Source: BOG-908 sp963795825
GTDB taxonomy: Bacteria; Pseudomonadota; Alphaproteobacteria; Acetobacterales; Acetobacteraceae
Reading direction: 5' to 3'
DNA: 64,000 nt
NCBI GenBank assembly: GCA_963795825.1
Contig: CAWCIW010000001.1
Coordinates: 496,001 to 560,000, forward strand
Part shown: positions 38,151-48,121 of the stretch, piece after piece
Layout of the letters: each line of letters opens with the position of its first letter
Numbering within the stretch: the first letter of the stretch is position 1
Notes under the pieces: model-generated
What the model was told of the DNA's origin: nothing
Database searches by the model: none
The model's input: the letters and a program-made list of their open reading frames with translations, nothing else
Position numbers and translations under genes: made by a program

Positions 38151-38806
38151 ATGACCAGAACGCTAGCTTTCGACCTGGACGGCACGCTGACCAACTCCGC
38201 ACCGGACATTGCCGCCGCGGTGAACCGTACGCTGGCTGCGCGCGGATTGCCGGAGCTCACCGTGGCGGCGATTACCGCGATGGTCGGCGACGGGCTGCAG
38301 CCGCTGATCCAGCGCGCCTTTGCGGCGGTGGGCAAGGACGCCGGATCGCGGCCGCGGCGCAGGATTATCTGTCGGATTACGAGGCGAACGTGGCCGAGAC
38401 GACGAAGCTGTATCCCGGCGTGCCGGCGGCGCTGGACGCCCTGCGCGCGCGTGGCTGGACGCTCGCCGTGTGCACCAACAAGCCGGAGCATGCGGCGCGG
38501 CTGCTGCTGGGCGCGCTGGGCGTGGCGGACCGGTTTGCCGCGATCGGCGGGGGCGATAGTTTTGCCGCGCACAAGCCCGATCCGTTGCATGTGCGTGAGA
38601 CGATTGCGGCGGCGGGCGGGACTTTGGAGCGTGCGCTGATGGTTGGCGATCATACGAACGATGTATTGTCGGCGACGGGGTGTGGCGTGCGGGCGATCTT
38701 TGCGGGCTGGGGGTATGGGCGGCCTGGGATGGAGCAGGGGGCGGTGGCGGTGGCGCGGGATCTGGCGGATCTGGTTGAGGTGGCTGAGCGGTTGCTGCCG
38801 GCGTAA
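38151..38806 (+). CDS. gph: phosphoglycolate phosphatase (HAD family), frameshifted
   Basis: HAD-superfamily phosphatase that removes 2-phosphoglycolate. Motif I DLDGTLTNSAPDIAAAVNRT and the cap sequence MVGDGLQPLIQRAF lie in the first frame. The rest (QDYLSDYEANVAETTKLYPG, LAVCTNKPEHAARLLL, AHKPDPLHVRETIAA, MVGDHTNDVLSATGCGV) is in another. Adding one base near 38343-38350 restores about 219 residues, the expected length. The stop TAA is followed directly by hairpin copy K. Sequence error or recent mutation; all HAD motifs are otherwise intact. Confidence 0.87.
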
Positions 38807-38988
38807 GGCAAGAAAGCAGTCCTTTTTCGAGAAAAAGGACCAAAAAGCTTTTGCTCCGACGGCTGCACGCAGGCCTACGCTCTCTGTGCCAGCATATGCG
38901 TCTGCGCAGACAGGTTGGCCGCGGTGCAATCGTCGAGATAAAAGCTTTTTGCTTCTTTTTCTCGAAAAAGAAGGCCTTCCTTGCTTAC
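38807..38988. repeat. full-length nested hairpin element, copy K
   Basis: Between convergent gph and helicase genes. Left arm GTCC/GGAC class (GGCAAGAAAGCAG), right arm CTTC/GAAG class. The core begins CCGACGGCTGCACGCAGGCC and ends CAATCGTCGAG. The helicase stop (38985-38987) lies in the right arm and the gph stop abuts the left arm. Confidence 0.88.
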
Positions 38989-41752
38989 TTACTCAGAAAC
39001 GCAGCCGTCTCCCGAACCGCCTCCACCAGCCCCACCCGCCGCATAACCACCCCCGCCGGCACAGCGCTCAACAGCCGCGTAGGCGTCCGCCGGTCCAGCA
39101 GCACGAACACCCCCCGATCGGTAGCCGTGCGTATCAGCCGCCCGAACGCCTGGCGCAGCCGCAGCCGCGCGATACGGTCGTCGTAGCCGCTGGTATCGCC
39201 GCCGGAGAGGTGGATGCGGCGCTCGCGGTGCAGGATGTCCGGCCGCGGCCAGGGCACGCGTTCGAACACCACCAGGCGCAAGGCGCGGCCGGGCACGTCC
39301 ACGCCGTCGCGCATCGCGTCGGTGCCGAGCAGGCAGGAATCCTCTTCGGTGCGGAAGACGTCGACCAGGGTGGTGTTGTCCATCGCGTCGACGTGCTGGG
39401 CGAAGAGCGGGATGCCGGCGGCTTCGAGCTCCGGCGCGATGCGCGCGTGGACGGCGCGCAGGCGGGAGATCGCGGTGAACAGGCCGAGGCCGCCGCCGCC
39501 GGAGGCCGTGAACAGCGCGCGGTAGGCGCCGGCGAGGCTGGCGATGTCGGTGCCCACGTCGGTGACGACGTAGGCGCGGGTTTGCGTGGCGTAGTCGAAC
39601 GGGCTGCCGACCGTGGCGCGCAGGGCCGGGCTCGGCAGGTGGTTGGCGCCGACGCGCGCTTCGGCGGCGTCCCAGTCGGCTTCGGCGTCGTCCTGGCCGG
39701 CGTCGCGCAGGGTGGCCGAGGTGATGAGCAGGCCGTGGGCGGCAGCGACGAGGGTGATGGCGAAGGGTTGGGTGGGGTCGAGGTGGTGGCGGCAGAAGGC
39801 CACGTCGCGGTCCGCCCCTTCGCGGCGGTCCAGGCGTAGGAAATAGATGTGGGTGGGGCGTTCGCCCGGTTCCGGCTGGGGGGCGGCCAGGGCGGCGAGC
39901 ATGGCGCGCCAGATCTGCACGCGGTCGAGCACGCGGCGGTGGAGCGCGCGTATGGCGGCCTCGATTCGGCTGCGCGAGCCGGTGTCGAGCTCGTCGGCTT
40001 CGGCTTCGAGCTTGGCTTCCAGGCGTTCGAGGAGGGTGGCGGCTGGGGCGGCGAGGCGGCCTAGCGCGCGCTCCAGGGACCGGGCGGTTTCGATCACGTC
40101 CTGGTTGGGGGGGAAGATGTCGCTTTCGAGGCCGCTGGCGTGGCCGCCTGGCTCGCCGGTGCCTGGCAGGCGGGCCATGATCTGCGCCCGCGCGGCGCGC
40201 AGAAAGGCTTCGAACGGCGCGCCGCCTTCTTCCTGCAGCGCCGGCAGTTCGTGGCCGGACTTCGATCAGGCGCGACGGCCAGCCTGGGCTGGGCAGCGCG
40301 CGCGCGGCGTGGAGCAGGGCGTCGAGCGGCGCTTCCAGCAGCGCGTCGCCCACCAGCAGGTCCAGCACCCGGCGCTTCAGGCCGCGGGTGCGCGAATGGG
40401 TGGTCTCCGCGCCGAGCAGCCAGCGGCGGAGTTCGGCACCCTCGGCCCCGCTGATCTCGGCGCTGAACGCGCTGTCGGCCGCCTCGAACACGTGGTGGCC
40501 TTCGTCGAACACGTAGCGCGTGGGAACGGTGTCGTCGTCGAGGCCCTGCCAGGCGGCCTGCGTCATCACCAGCGCGTGGTTGGCGACGACCAGCTCGGCG
40601 GTGCGGGCGCGGCGCACGGTGTGTTCGATGAAGCAGCGTTTGTAATGCGGGCAGCCGCCGTGGATGCATTCGCCGCGGCGGTCCGCGAGCGAATAGGAGA
40701 GCTGGGCGCCGAACAGTTCGGTGAACCAGCCGGGCAGGTCGCCGCCGGTGAGGTCGCCATCCTGGGTGGCGCGTACCCAGCGCAGGATCAGGCCGAGCGG
40801 GATGATGCGGTCGTGCTGGCCGGACAGCGCCTGGCCCACCTGGTCCTCGAGGTTCAGCAGGCAGAGATAGTTTTCGCGGCCCTTGCGGACGACCACGCGG
40901 CGGCGGCGGTCGGCGGGATCGGGGTGCAGGCGGGCGAGTTCGGCGTCGATCTGGCGCTGCAGCAGCTTGGTGTAGGTGCTGATCCAGACAGTGCCGGCGT
41001 TGCGCTCGGCCCAGAGGCTGGCGGGCGCGATGTAGCCCAGGGTTTTGCCGGTGCCGGTGCCGGCTTCGGCTAGGACCAGGTTGGGGTCGCCCTGGGTTTG
41101 GCGGGGGGCGAAGGCGGCGGCGGCGGCGTCGGCGTAGTCGGCCTGGCCGGGGCGCTGTTCGGCGCCGGGGCCTAGGATGCGGGAGAGCCTGGCGCGGGCT
41201 TCGGCGGGGGCTACGGCGTGGGATGTGGGTGGGGGGGGCGGGGCCTCGTCCTCCCATTCAGGCAGACGGCGATAGGCGTGGAAATGGTCCAGCGACTGGG
41301 ACGGATCTGCCAGCGCGGCAAGGATTGCGGGGGCCCAGAGCCAGCCGGCGCGGCCCATCCTGGCGGCCAGGCCGGCGGCGTCCTTGTGCAGCGGGAGGAG
41401 GCGGCCGGCTTGCAGGCGGGCCAGCAGGCTGTCAGCGATGTCGTGCAGGAGGGCGGCGTTGTCTTCCAGGGTTTTCGGTGGGGGAAGGTCCAGGGCCAGG
41501 GCCAGGCCTCTTGGGGTGGGGGGAACGGGGCGGGCGGGTTGGATGAAGGCGTAGAGCTCCAGCAGGTCCAGCGCGGGGGCGGGGCGCAGGGCCGAGGCGG
41601 CGGTAGGTGGCTGGGGCGTGGACCAGTAGCGGCGGGGGGAGGCGGCGGAGCTGGGTGGCGGCTTCTTCTATGGGGAGGGTCAGGAGTTCGCCGTCTGGGG
41701 TCAGGATCGCGGCTCGGCCGGCGCCGGTGGCCAGGGCTGGGGAGGGGGGCAT
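38985..41752 (-). CDS. DinG-type ATP-dependent DNA helicase, two frameshifts
   Basis: XPD/DinG-like superfamily 2 helicase acting on DNA with 5' overhangs or unusual structures. The N-terminal domain (GRAAILTPDGELLTLPIEEA) is in one frame. The middle carries Walker A AEAGTGTGKTLGYIAP, the cysteines of an iron-sulfur cluster (ENYLC, GECIHGGCPHYKRC) and the DEGH box FDEGHHVFE. The C-terminal part has LLGTDAMRDGVDVPG and LRLRQAFGRLIRTATDRG. Single extra bases near 40254-40258 and in the GGG at 41589-41591 explain both breaks. Joined length is about 921 residues, as for alphaproteobacterial homologues. The ATG at 41752 is the family start. Confidence 0.87.
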
Positions 41753-41777
41753 GCGCCTGTATTTAGGGCAGGACGGC

Positions 41778-41825
41778 TAGGAAGGCCTTCTTTTCTGAAG
41801 AAAAGAAGCAAAAGACTTTTGCTCA
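41778..41825. repeat. half copy of the hairpin element, copy L
   Basis: TAGGAAGGCC, then the hairpin CTTCTTTTCT-GA-AGAAAAGAAG, then CAAAAGACTTTTGCT. Only one arm is present. Unusually it lies between divergent genes (helicase and lysK), where it would be in the lysK leader or promoter region. Confidence 0.8.
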
Positions 41826-41902
41826 CTTCGGGGTGTTGTCCTGCCGATATTCGACGGGGCGGGGTTTTTGCGCGGTTTGGGCCAACACTGTAACATCGCG
41901 CG

Positions 41903-43497
41903 ATGACCGACGCAGATGCTCCCCTTCCGAAAGCCTGGCCGTTCGAGGAGGCGCAGAAACTCGCCGCGCGCGCCGAAGAGGCGGAAAAACGCGAGGTGCT
42001 GTTCGAGACCGGCTACGGCCCCTCCGGCCTGCCGCATATCGGCACGTTCGGGGAGGTGGCGCGGACCAGTTGGGTTCGGCACGCCTACGGGGTGCTGACC
42101 GGCAAGCCTTCCCGCCTGCTGGCGTTCTCCGACGACATGGACGGGCTGCGCAAGGTGCCGGACAACGTGCCGGACCGCGACCGCCTGCGCGCGTTCATCG
42201 GCCAGCCGCTGACCAAGGTGCCGGACCCGTTCGGCACGCATGAGAGTTTCGGCGCGCACAACAATGCGCGGCTGCGTGGGTTCCTGGACCGCTTCGGGTT
42301 CGAATACGAGTTCGCGTCGTCGTCGGAGTATTACGCGGCGGGGCGGTATGACGCGGCGCTGCGGCGGGTGCTGGAATGCTACGACGAGGTGCTCGCCGTG
42401 ATGCTGCCGAGCCTGGGGCCGGAGCGCCGCGCCACGTACTCGCCGATTTTGCCGCTGCATCCGCGCACCGGCGTGGTGGAGCAGGTGCGTATCGACCGGG
42501 TGGACCCGGCGGCGGCCACCGTGTTCTGGACCGACGCCGAGGGCGAGCGGTTCGAGACCAGCGTTTTGGGCGGTGCGGCCAAGTGCCAGTGGAAGGCGGA
42601 CTGGGCGATGCGCTGGTACGCCCTCGGCGTGGATTACGAGATGAGCGGCAAGGATTTGATCGACAGCGTGAAGTTGTCGGGTGCGATCTGTCGCGTTCTG
42701 GGGGCCAGGCCGCCGATCGGCTACACGTACGAGCTGTTCCTGGACGGCAACGGGCAGAAGATCAGCAAGAGCAAGGGCAACGGCCTGAGCGTGGAGGAAT
42801 GGCTGCGCTATGCGCCGCCGGAGAGCCTGGGCCAGTTCATGTTCAACCAGCCGCATCGGGCGAAGAAGCTGTTCTTCGACGTGATTCCCCGCGCGGTGGA
42901 CGAGTATATCGCCAATGTGGAGCGCGCCGGCGAGGCGGTGGAGAGCGAGGATGGCAGCGCCGCGTTGCTGGCCAATCCGGCGTGGCATGTCCATATGGGC
43001 ACGATACCCGAGCGGGCCGGCAGCCCGATTCCGTTCGGCATGCTGCTGAACCTGGCCAGCGTGATCAATGCCGACACGCCGGAGATGCTGTGGGGGTTCA
43101 TCGGGCGTTACCAGCCGGGGCGTCGCCCGAGAGCGAGCCGTTCCTGGCGCGGCTGGTGGATCACGCGGTGCTGTACTATGCGGATTTCGTGCGGCCGCAG
43201 AAGCGGTTCCGGGCGCCGGATGCCACCGAGCGGGCCGGGCTGGCGGATCTGGCGGAGACGCTGCGGGCGATGCCGGCGGGAGCTACGGCGGAGGCGATAC
43301 AGGACGAGGTGTATGCGGTCGGCAAGCGCCACCCGTTCCCGAGCCTGAAGGCGTGGTTCCTGTGCCTGTACCAGGTGTTGCTAGGCCAGCAGGAGGGCCC
43401 GAGATTCGGCGGCTTCGTGGCGCTGTACGGCGTGGCCGAAACGGTGGCGCTGATAGAACGTCGCCTGGCCGAACTGCCCCAGGACGAAGCGGCCTGA
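41903..43497 (+). CDS. lysK: class I lysyl-tRNA synthetase, frameshifted
   Basis: Class I LysRS, charging tRNA-Lys with lysine. The HIGH-type motif is SGLPHIGTFGEVARTSWVRH, GGAAKCQWKADWAMRW lies in the catalytic core, and the KMSKS-type motif is GQKISKSKGNG. These are in the first frame to GFIGRYQPG. The C-terminal anticodon domain (FLARLVDHAVLYYADFVRPQ to LPQDEAA) is one frame over. One missing G in the run at 43117-43120 explains it. Repaired length is about 530 residues, typical of the class. Being probably essential, it is likely intact in the organism. Confidence 0.92.
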
Positions 43498-43507
43498 TCG
43501 AAAGGTC

Positions 43508-43567
43508 GCCGACAGGGAGCAAAAGTTTTTTGCTTCTTTTTTACAAAAAAGAAGGCCTTGCTTCCTC
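43508..43567. repeat. half copy of the hairpin element, copy M
   Basis: CCGACAGGGAGC (end of the short-type core), CAAAAGTTTTTTGC, the hairpin CTTCTTTTTT-AC-AAAAAAGAAG, then GCCTTGCTTCC. It lies between lysK and the MprF-like gene on the same strand, ending 3 nt before the ATG at 43571. Its GAAGG is the closest ribosome-site-like sequence. Confidence 0.82.
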
Positions 43568-43570
43568 ACG

Positions 43571-45577
43571 ATGAACCTAACGCTTAAACGCCTCCTCAGG
43601 CACCTCCCCGCAGCCCTGGGCGTGCTCCTGCTGATAGGCGCCGTCTACGTGGTGCAGCGCGAGTTCCGCCACCTCAACGTGCGCGACGTGGGCCACGCGC
43701 TGCACGCGATCTCCAACCGCGCGCTGTGGGAAGCCGCCGTGCTCACCGTGCTGAGCTACGGCCTGCTGACGTTCTACGACAAGCTGGCCACCATCTATGC
43801 CGGCCATCACGTAAGCTACTGGCGCTGCGCGCTGGCCTCGTTCTGCGCCTACGCGCTGGCGCATAATCTGGGCTTCGCCGCGGTGTCGGGCGCGGCGGTG
43901 CGCTACCGGCTGTATGCGCATTGGGGGCTGTCCACCGTGCAGATCGGCAAGGTGGTGGCGTTCAGCAGCCTGACCTTCGGGCTGGGCGGCATGACTCTGG
44001 GCGGCGCGATACTGTTCACCGAGCCTGGCGCGGTGCCGGCGCTCGGGCCACTGCTGCCGCACTGGGTGTTGTATCTGGCCGGTGCGGCGATGTGGGCCGT
44101 GGTGACCATCTATGTGGTGCTGGCCAGCCTGTTTCCGGTGCTGCATGTGCGCGGCCGGCAGATCGAGCTGCCGGGCTGGCGCATGGCGCTGGCGCAGGTG
44201 GCGCTGGCCACCGCGGACGTGTCGCTCACCGCCTCGATCTTCTACGTGCTGTTGCCGGAGATGCGCGAGCTGAGCTGGGTGCGCTTCCTGGCCGTCTATC
44301 TGGGCTCGTATGCGGCGGGGCTGGCCTCCAACGTGCCGGGCGGGCTCGGCGTGTTCGACACCGCGATGCTGGTTGGGCTGAAGGCCACGCAGCTGGCGGC
44401 GCCCGTGGTGCTTGGCGCGATCGCGGTGTTCCGGCTGTTCTATTACGTGGTGCCGCTGTTCCTGGCGGGCGCGCTGTTCGCCGGCAACGAGGTTCTGGTG
44501 AGCCGTCGGCGGCTGGCCGATACGGTGCCGGGCCAGCCGCGGTGGAGCGAGCCGGATTTGGCCGTGGCGGCGAGCACCGGCGGCGTGGCGATCTGCGGGG
44601 CGATGCTGCTGTCGATCGGCGTGCTGGATACGCACCCCGACTATTCCTGGGTGGATGCCAATTTCGCCTCGTTCGCGGCGAGTGCCGGACAGTATGTGAC
44701 ATCCCTGCTGGGCACCGGGCTGATGGTGCTGGCGATCGGGCTGTCGCAGCGGGTGACGCTCGCCTGGGGGACCACGATCGCGTTCCTGCTGGCCGGCGCT
44801 GGGATGACGGCGCTGCAGGGCGAGCCGGCCTTCGTGCCGGCGATCCTGACGCTGGCTGCGCTCTCGATCGCGCCGTTCCGCGATGCGTATTACCGCGCGG
44901 CGCGGCTGTTCAGCCATCCGCTGCGGCCTGGCACGCTGGTGCCGGTGACGGCGCTGCTGTTCAGCGTTGTGTGGCTGGCGAGTTTCGAGCCGAAGGTGCG
45001 CAACCTGGCGCATTCGAGCTGGTGGGCGATCGTGATGTCACGCAATGCGCCGCTGCCGATACGCGAGGCGGTGGCGTTGGCCGTGTTGCTGGCGCTGGGC
45101 GCGCTGTGGGGCGTGATACGGCCCGGGCGGGTGCGCTGGATGGCGTGGGATGCCGAGAGCCGGCTGCGCTATGCGGCGCTGGGCGCGCTGCCGCCGGCCG
45201 AGGCGGACGGCCTGGTGATGGGCGAGACGGGGCGCTCCGGCATACCGTTTCGCCGGATCGGCCGCGTGTTGCTGGGGCTGGGCGATCCTGCCGGGGCGGA
45301 GAGCGACCGGGTATCGGCGGTATGGCGGTTGCGCGACCTGGCCCAGCAGGAGGGCTGCGATGCGGCGATCTGGCGTGCCGGCGCCGGCATGCTGAAAGTG
45401 TATGGCGATCTCGGGTTGACGGCCCTGCCGCTGGGCGAGGACGGGCTGCCTTTGCCCGAGGGGACGGCGGCCGGGCCGGCCAGCCGGTATCTGTGTTGCG
45501 TGGCGGAGCGCCATCTGGGCGTGCTGCTGCCGCTGCTGCCCCGGCTGGGAAGGCGCCAGTTTCAGAGCGCCCTGTAG
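43571..45577 (+). CDS. MprF-like membrane protein with shortened C-terminal domain
   Basis: 668-residue inner-membrane protein. The N-terminal ~320 residues are the UPF0104/flippase module of MprF (SFCAYALAHNLGFAAVSGAA, SNVPGGLGVFDTAML). Further membrane segments run to about residue 520. A soluble part then begins like the lysyl-phosphatidylglycerol synthase domain (GLGDPAGAESDRVSAVWRLR, YGDLGLTALPLGEDG) but stops some 170 residues short of full-length MprF (~840). Full-length MprF adds lysine to phosphatidylglycerol and flips the lipid. Here the flippase half looks complete while the synthase is probably inactive. No frame in the 100 nt downstream restores the missing part. Confidence 0.85.
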   Translation: MNLTLKRLLRHLPAALGVLLLIGAVYVVQREFRHLNVRDVGHALHAISNRALWEAAVLTVLSYGLLTFYDKLATIYAGHHVSYWRCALASFCAYALAHNLGFAAVSGAAVRYRLYAHWGLSTVQIGKVVAFSSLTFGLGGMTLGGAILFTEPGAVPALGPLLPHWVLYLAGAAMWAVVTIYVVLASLFPVLHVRGRQIELPGWRMALAQVALATADVSLTASIFYVLLPEMRELSWVRFLAVYLGSYAAGLASNVPGGLGVFDTAMLVGLKATQLAAPVVLGAIAVFRLFYYVVPLFLAGALFAGNEVLVSRRRLADTVPGQPRWSEPDLAVAASTGGVAICGAMLLSIGVLDTHPDYSWVDANFASFAASAGQYVTSLLGTGLMVLAIGLSQRVTLAWGTTIAFLLAGAGMTALQGEPAFVPAILTLAALSIAPFRDAYYRAARLFSHPLRPGTLVPVTALLFSVVWLASFEPKVRNLAHSSWWAIVMSRNAPLPIREAVALAVLLALGALWGVIRPGRVRWMAWDAESRLRYAALGALPPAEADGLVMGETGRSGIPFRRIGRVLLGLGDPAGAESDRVSAVWRLRDLAQQEGCDAAIWRAGAGMLKVYGDLGLTALPLGEDGLPLPEGTAAGPASRYLCCVAERHLGVLLPLLPRLGRRQFQSAL

Positions 45578-45678
45578 CGAAGCCGGACACCGCGCCGCTC
45601 GCGGATTCATTCCTGCTGCAACCCGGATGGCTGCCGCCTGTTAGCGCTGCGCCCTTCACTCCGCCGGAGCCTTTTTGC

Positions 45679-47805
45679 ATGGCCGTAATCAAGCGCGTCT
45701 CACGTTTGTCCGAGGGCTTGCCCTATCCGCTCGGCGCTACCTGGGACGGGCTCGGGGTGAACTTCGCGCTGTTCTCCGCCAACGCTACCAAGGTGGAGCT
45801 TTGCATTTTCGACGATGCCGGCACGACCGAGCTGGAGCGGATCGAGCTGCCGGAGTTCACCGACGAGGTCTGGCATGGCTACGTGCATGATGCGCGGCCA
45901 GGCACCACCTACGCCTACCGCGTGCACGGACCCTACGCGCCGGAAGAGGGCCACCGGTTCAACCACAACAAGCTGCTGCTCGATCCGTATGCGCGCGCGC
46001 ATGTGGGCGAACTCTCGTGGAATCCGGCGGTGTTCGGCTACACGATCGGCGCGGAAGGCGACGATCTGAGCTTCGACGAACGCGACAGCGCGCCGTTCAT
46101 GCCGAAATGCCGCGTCGTCGATCCGGCGTTCACCTGGGGACGTGCGAAGAAGCCGTCTGTGCCGTGGGAGCGCACGATATTCTACGAAACCCATGTGCGC
46201 GGTTTCACCAAGAAGCATCCGCTGGTGCCGGAAGATATGCGCGGCACGTTCGCCGGCCTCGCCGTCAAGGAGGTGGTGGATTACGTCAAGTCGCTTGGCG
46301 TGACGTCGGTGGAGCTGCTGCCGATACACACGTTCATCAACGACGATTACCTGCTCGACAAGAAACTCACCAACTACTGGGGCTACAACACGATCGGCTT
46401 CTTCGCGCCCGATCCGCGTTACGCCCGGGTGCCGGCTTTCGCGTTCGCCGAGTTCAAGGAAATGGTGGCGCGGCTGCACGATGCCGGGCTCGAGGTGATA
46501 CTCGACGTGGTGTATAACCACACGGCCGAGGGCAACGAGCGCGGCGCCACGCTGAGCTTCAAGGGCATCGACAATGCCAGCTATTACCGGCTGCTGCCCG
46601 ACCAGAAGCGGTTCTACATAAACGACACCGGCACCGGCAACACGATGAATCTGAGCCATCCGCGGGTGATCCAGATGGTGACGGACAGCCTGCGCTACTG
46701 GGCCACGGAAATGCAGGTGGACGGATTCCGTTTCGACCTCGGCACCATTCTCGCGCGCGAGCCGGACGGGTTCGACGAGCAGAGCGGGTTCCTCAAGGCC
46801 TGCAGCCAGGATCCCGTGCTGAGCGGCGTGAAGCTGATCGCCGAGCCGTGGGATTGCGGCCCGGGCGGCTACCAGGTTGGTGGATTCCCGCCGGGCTGGG
46901 CCGAGTGGAACGACAAATACCGTGATACGGTGCGCGATTTCTGGAAAGGCGACCTGCCGCCAAAGGCGATCGCGCCGCGCATCTGTGCGTCGGCCGATGC
47001 CTTCAACAAGCGCGGCCGCAAGCCCTGGGCGAGCGTGAATTTCCTGACCGCGCATGATGGGTTCACGCTGAACGACGTGGTCAGCTACAACGAGAAGCAC
47101 AACGACGCCAACGGCGAAGGCAACAAGGACGGCACCGACAGCAACAGGAGCTGGAACCACGGCGCCGAGGGCCCGACCGAGGACGAGGCGATCTGCACAC
47201 TGCGCAACCGTCAGATGCGCAACATGATGGCGACGCTGCTGCTGAGCCAGGGCACGCCGATGATCCTGGCCGGCGACGAATTCGCCCGCACGCAGGAGGG
47301 CAACAACAACGCCTATTGCCAGGACAACGACGTAAGCTGGGTGAACTGGGATGTGAAGGAAAAGGGCGTCAGCATGATCGCCTTCGTGCGCAAGCTCACG
47401 CAGCTTCGCCACGATTACCCGATCCTGCGACGCGCCCGCTTCATGACCGGCGAAATGAACGAGGAGTTCGATGTCCGTGACGTGACCTGGATAAATGCGT
47501 GCGGCCAGGAGATGTCCGGCGGCGACTGGGACGATGCGAGCATGCGCTGTTTCGGTATGCTGATGGACGGGCGTTCGCAGGCGACCGGCATAAGGCGCCG
47601 CGGCAGTGCGGCGACTATGCTGCTGGTGCTCAACGCCTATCACGACGTGGTGCAGTTCACCCTGCCTGATTGCACGGACGGCAAGCATTGGAAGCTGCTG
47701 TTCGACACCAACACGCCCGATGTGGTGCGCGAGGAGCCGTTCGGTATCGGCGATGTGTATGACGTGACGGGGCGCAGCACGCTGCTGTTCCGGCTGAACG
47801 CTTAG
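45679..47805 (+). CDS. glgX: glycogen debranching enzyme GlgX
   Basis: 708-residue GH13 isoamylase-type enzyme that hydrolyses alpha-1,6 branches of glycogen. The N-terminal CBM48-like domain (YPLGATWDGLGVNFALFSAN) is followed by the catalytic barrel with DVVYNHTAEGN, nucleophile Asp in VDGFRFDLGTIL, acid/base Glu in KLIAEPWDCGPGGYQVG, and VNFLTAHDGFTLNDVVSYNE. LAGDEFARTQEGNNNAYCQD is a GlgX hallmark. Length is usual. No other glycogen genes are adjacent. The ATG at 45679 lacks a strong ribosome site but fits the family start. Confidence 0.95.
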   Translation: MAVIKRVSRLSEGLPYPLGATWDGLGVNFALFSANATKVELCIFDDAGTTELERIELPEFTDEVWHGYVHDARPGTTYAYRVHGPYAPEEGHRFNHNKLLLDPYARAHVGELSWNPAVFGYTIGAEGDDLSFDERDSAPFMPKCRVVDPAFTWGRAKKPSVPWERTIFYETHVRGFTKKHPLVPEDMRGTFAGLAVKEVVDYVKSLGVTSVELLPIHTFINDDYLLDKKLTNYWGYNTIGFFAPDPRYARVPAFAFAEFKEMVARLHDAGLEVILDVVYNHTAEGNERGATLSFKGIDNASYYRLLPDQKRFYINDTGTGNTMNLSHPRVIQMVTDSLRYWATEMQVDGFRFDLGTILAREPDGFDEQSGFLKACSQDPVLSGVKLIAEPWDCGPGGYQVGGFPPGWAEWNDKYRDTVRDFWKGDLPPKAIAPRICASADAFNKRGRKPWASVNFLTAHDGFTLNDVVSYNEKHNDANGEGNKDGTDSNRSWNHGAEGPTEDEAICTLRNRQMRNMMATLLLSQGTPMILAGDEFARTQEGNNNAYCQDNDVSWVNWDVKEKGVSMIAFVRKLTQLRHDYPILRRARFMTGEMNEEFDVRDVTWINACGQEMSGGDWDDASMRCFGMLMDGRSQATGIRRRGSAATMLLVLNAYHDVVQFTLPDCTDGKHWKLLFDTNTPDVVREEPFGIGDVYDVTGRSTLLFRLNA

Positions 47806-47842
47806 AACCATAGCAGAGTGATAGAGGTGACGGATCTAGGCT

Positions 47843-48024
47843 AGTAAGCAAGCAGTCCTTTTTCGAGAAAAAGGACCAAAAAGCTTTTGCTCCGACGCCT
47901 GCGCCGGAGCCTACGCTTTTTCTGCCAGTCGATGCGGTTGCAGTCACAGCCAGCATGCCGTGCGGGCATTGAGATAAAAGCTTTTTGGTCCTTTTTCTCG
48001 AAAAAGGACTGCTTGCTTCCTTTT
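47843..48024. repeat. full-length nested hairpin element, copy N
   Basis: Between convergent glgX and kup. Both arms are GTCC/GGAC class. The core shares CCGACGCCTGCGCC at its left end and GCCAGTCGATGCGGTTGCAG in the middle with copy G. It is the clearest symmetric copy: AGTAAGCAAGCAG at the left, CTGCTTGCTTCCTTTT at the right. The intergenic region (47806-48121) holds nothing else. Confidence 0.9.
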
Positions 48025-48121
48025 GTAAGTGCCAAGACGGGATTACCTCAGCAAACGCGCTTCGGCAGGACTGGCGCGTTTTCGTGCTGCAGGCCCTATT
48101 GCGATATTGCTTGGCGTATTC

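Noticed and set aside
45700..47811. 703-residue minus-strand open frame over glgX
   Set aside because: Antisense of glgX, whose catalytic residues are all present.
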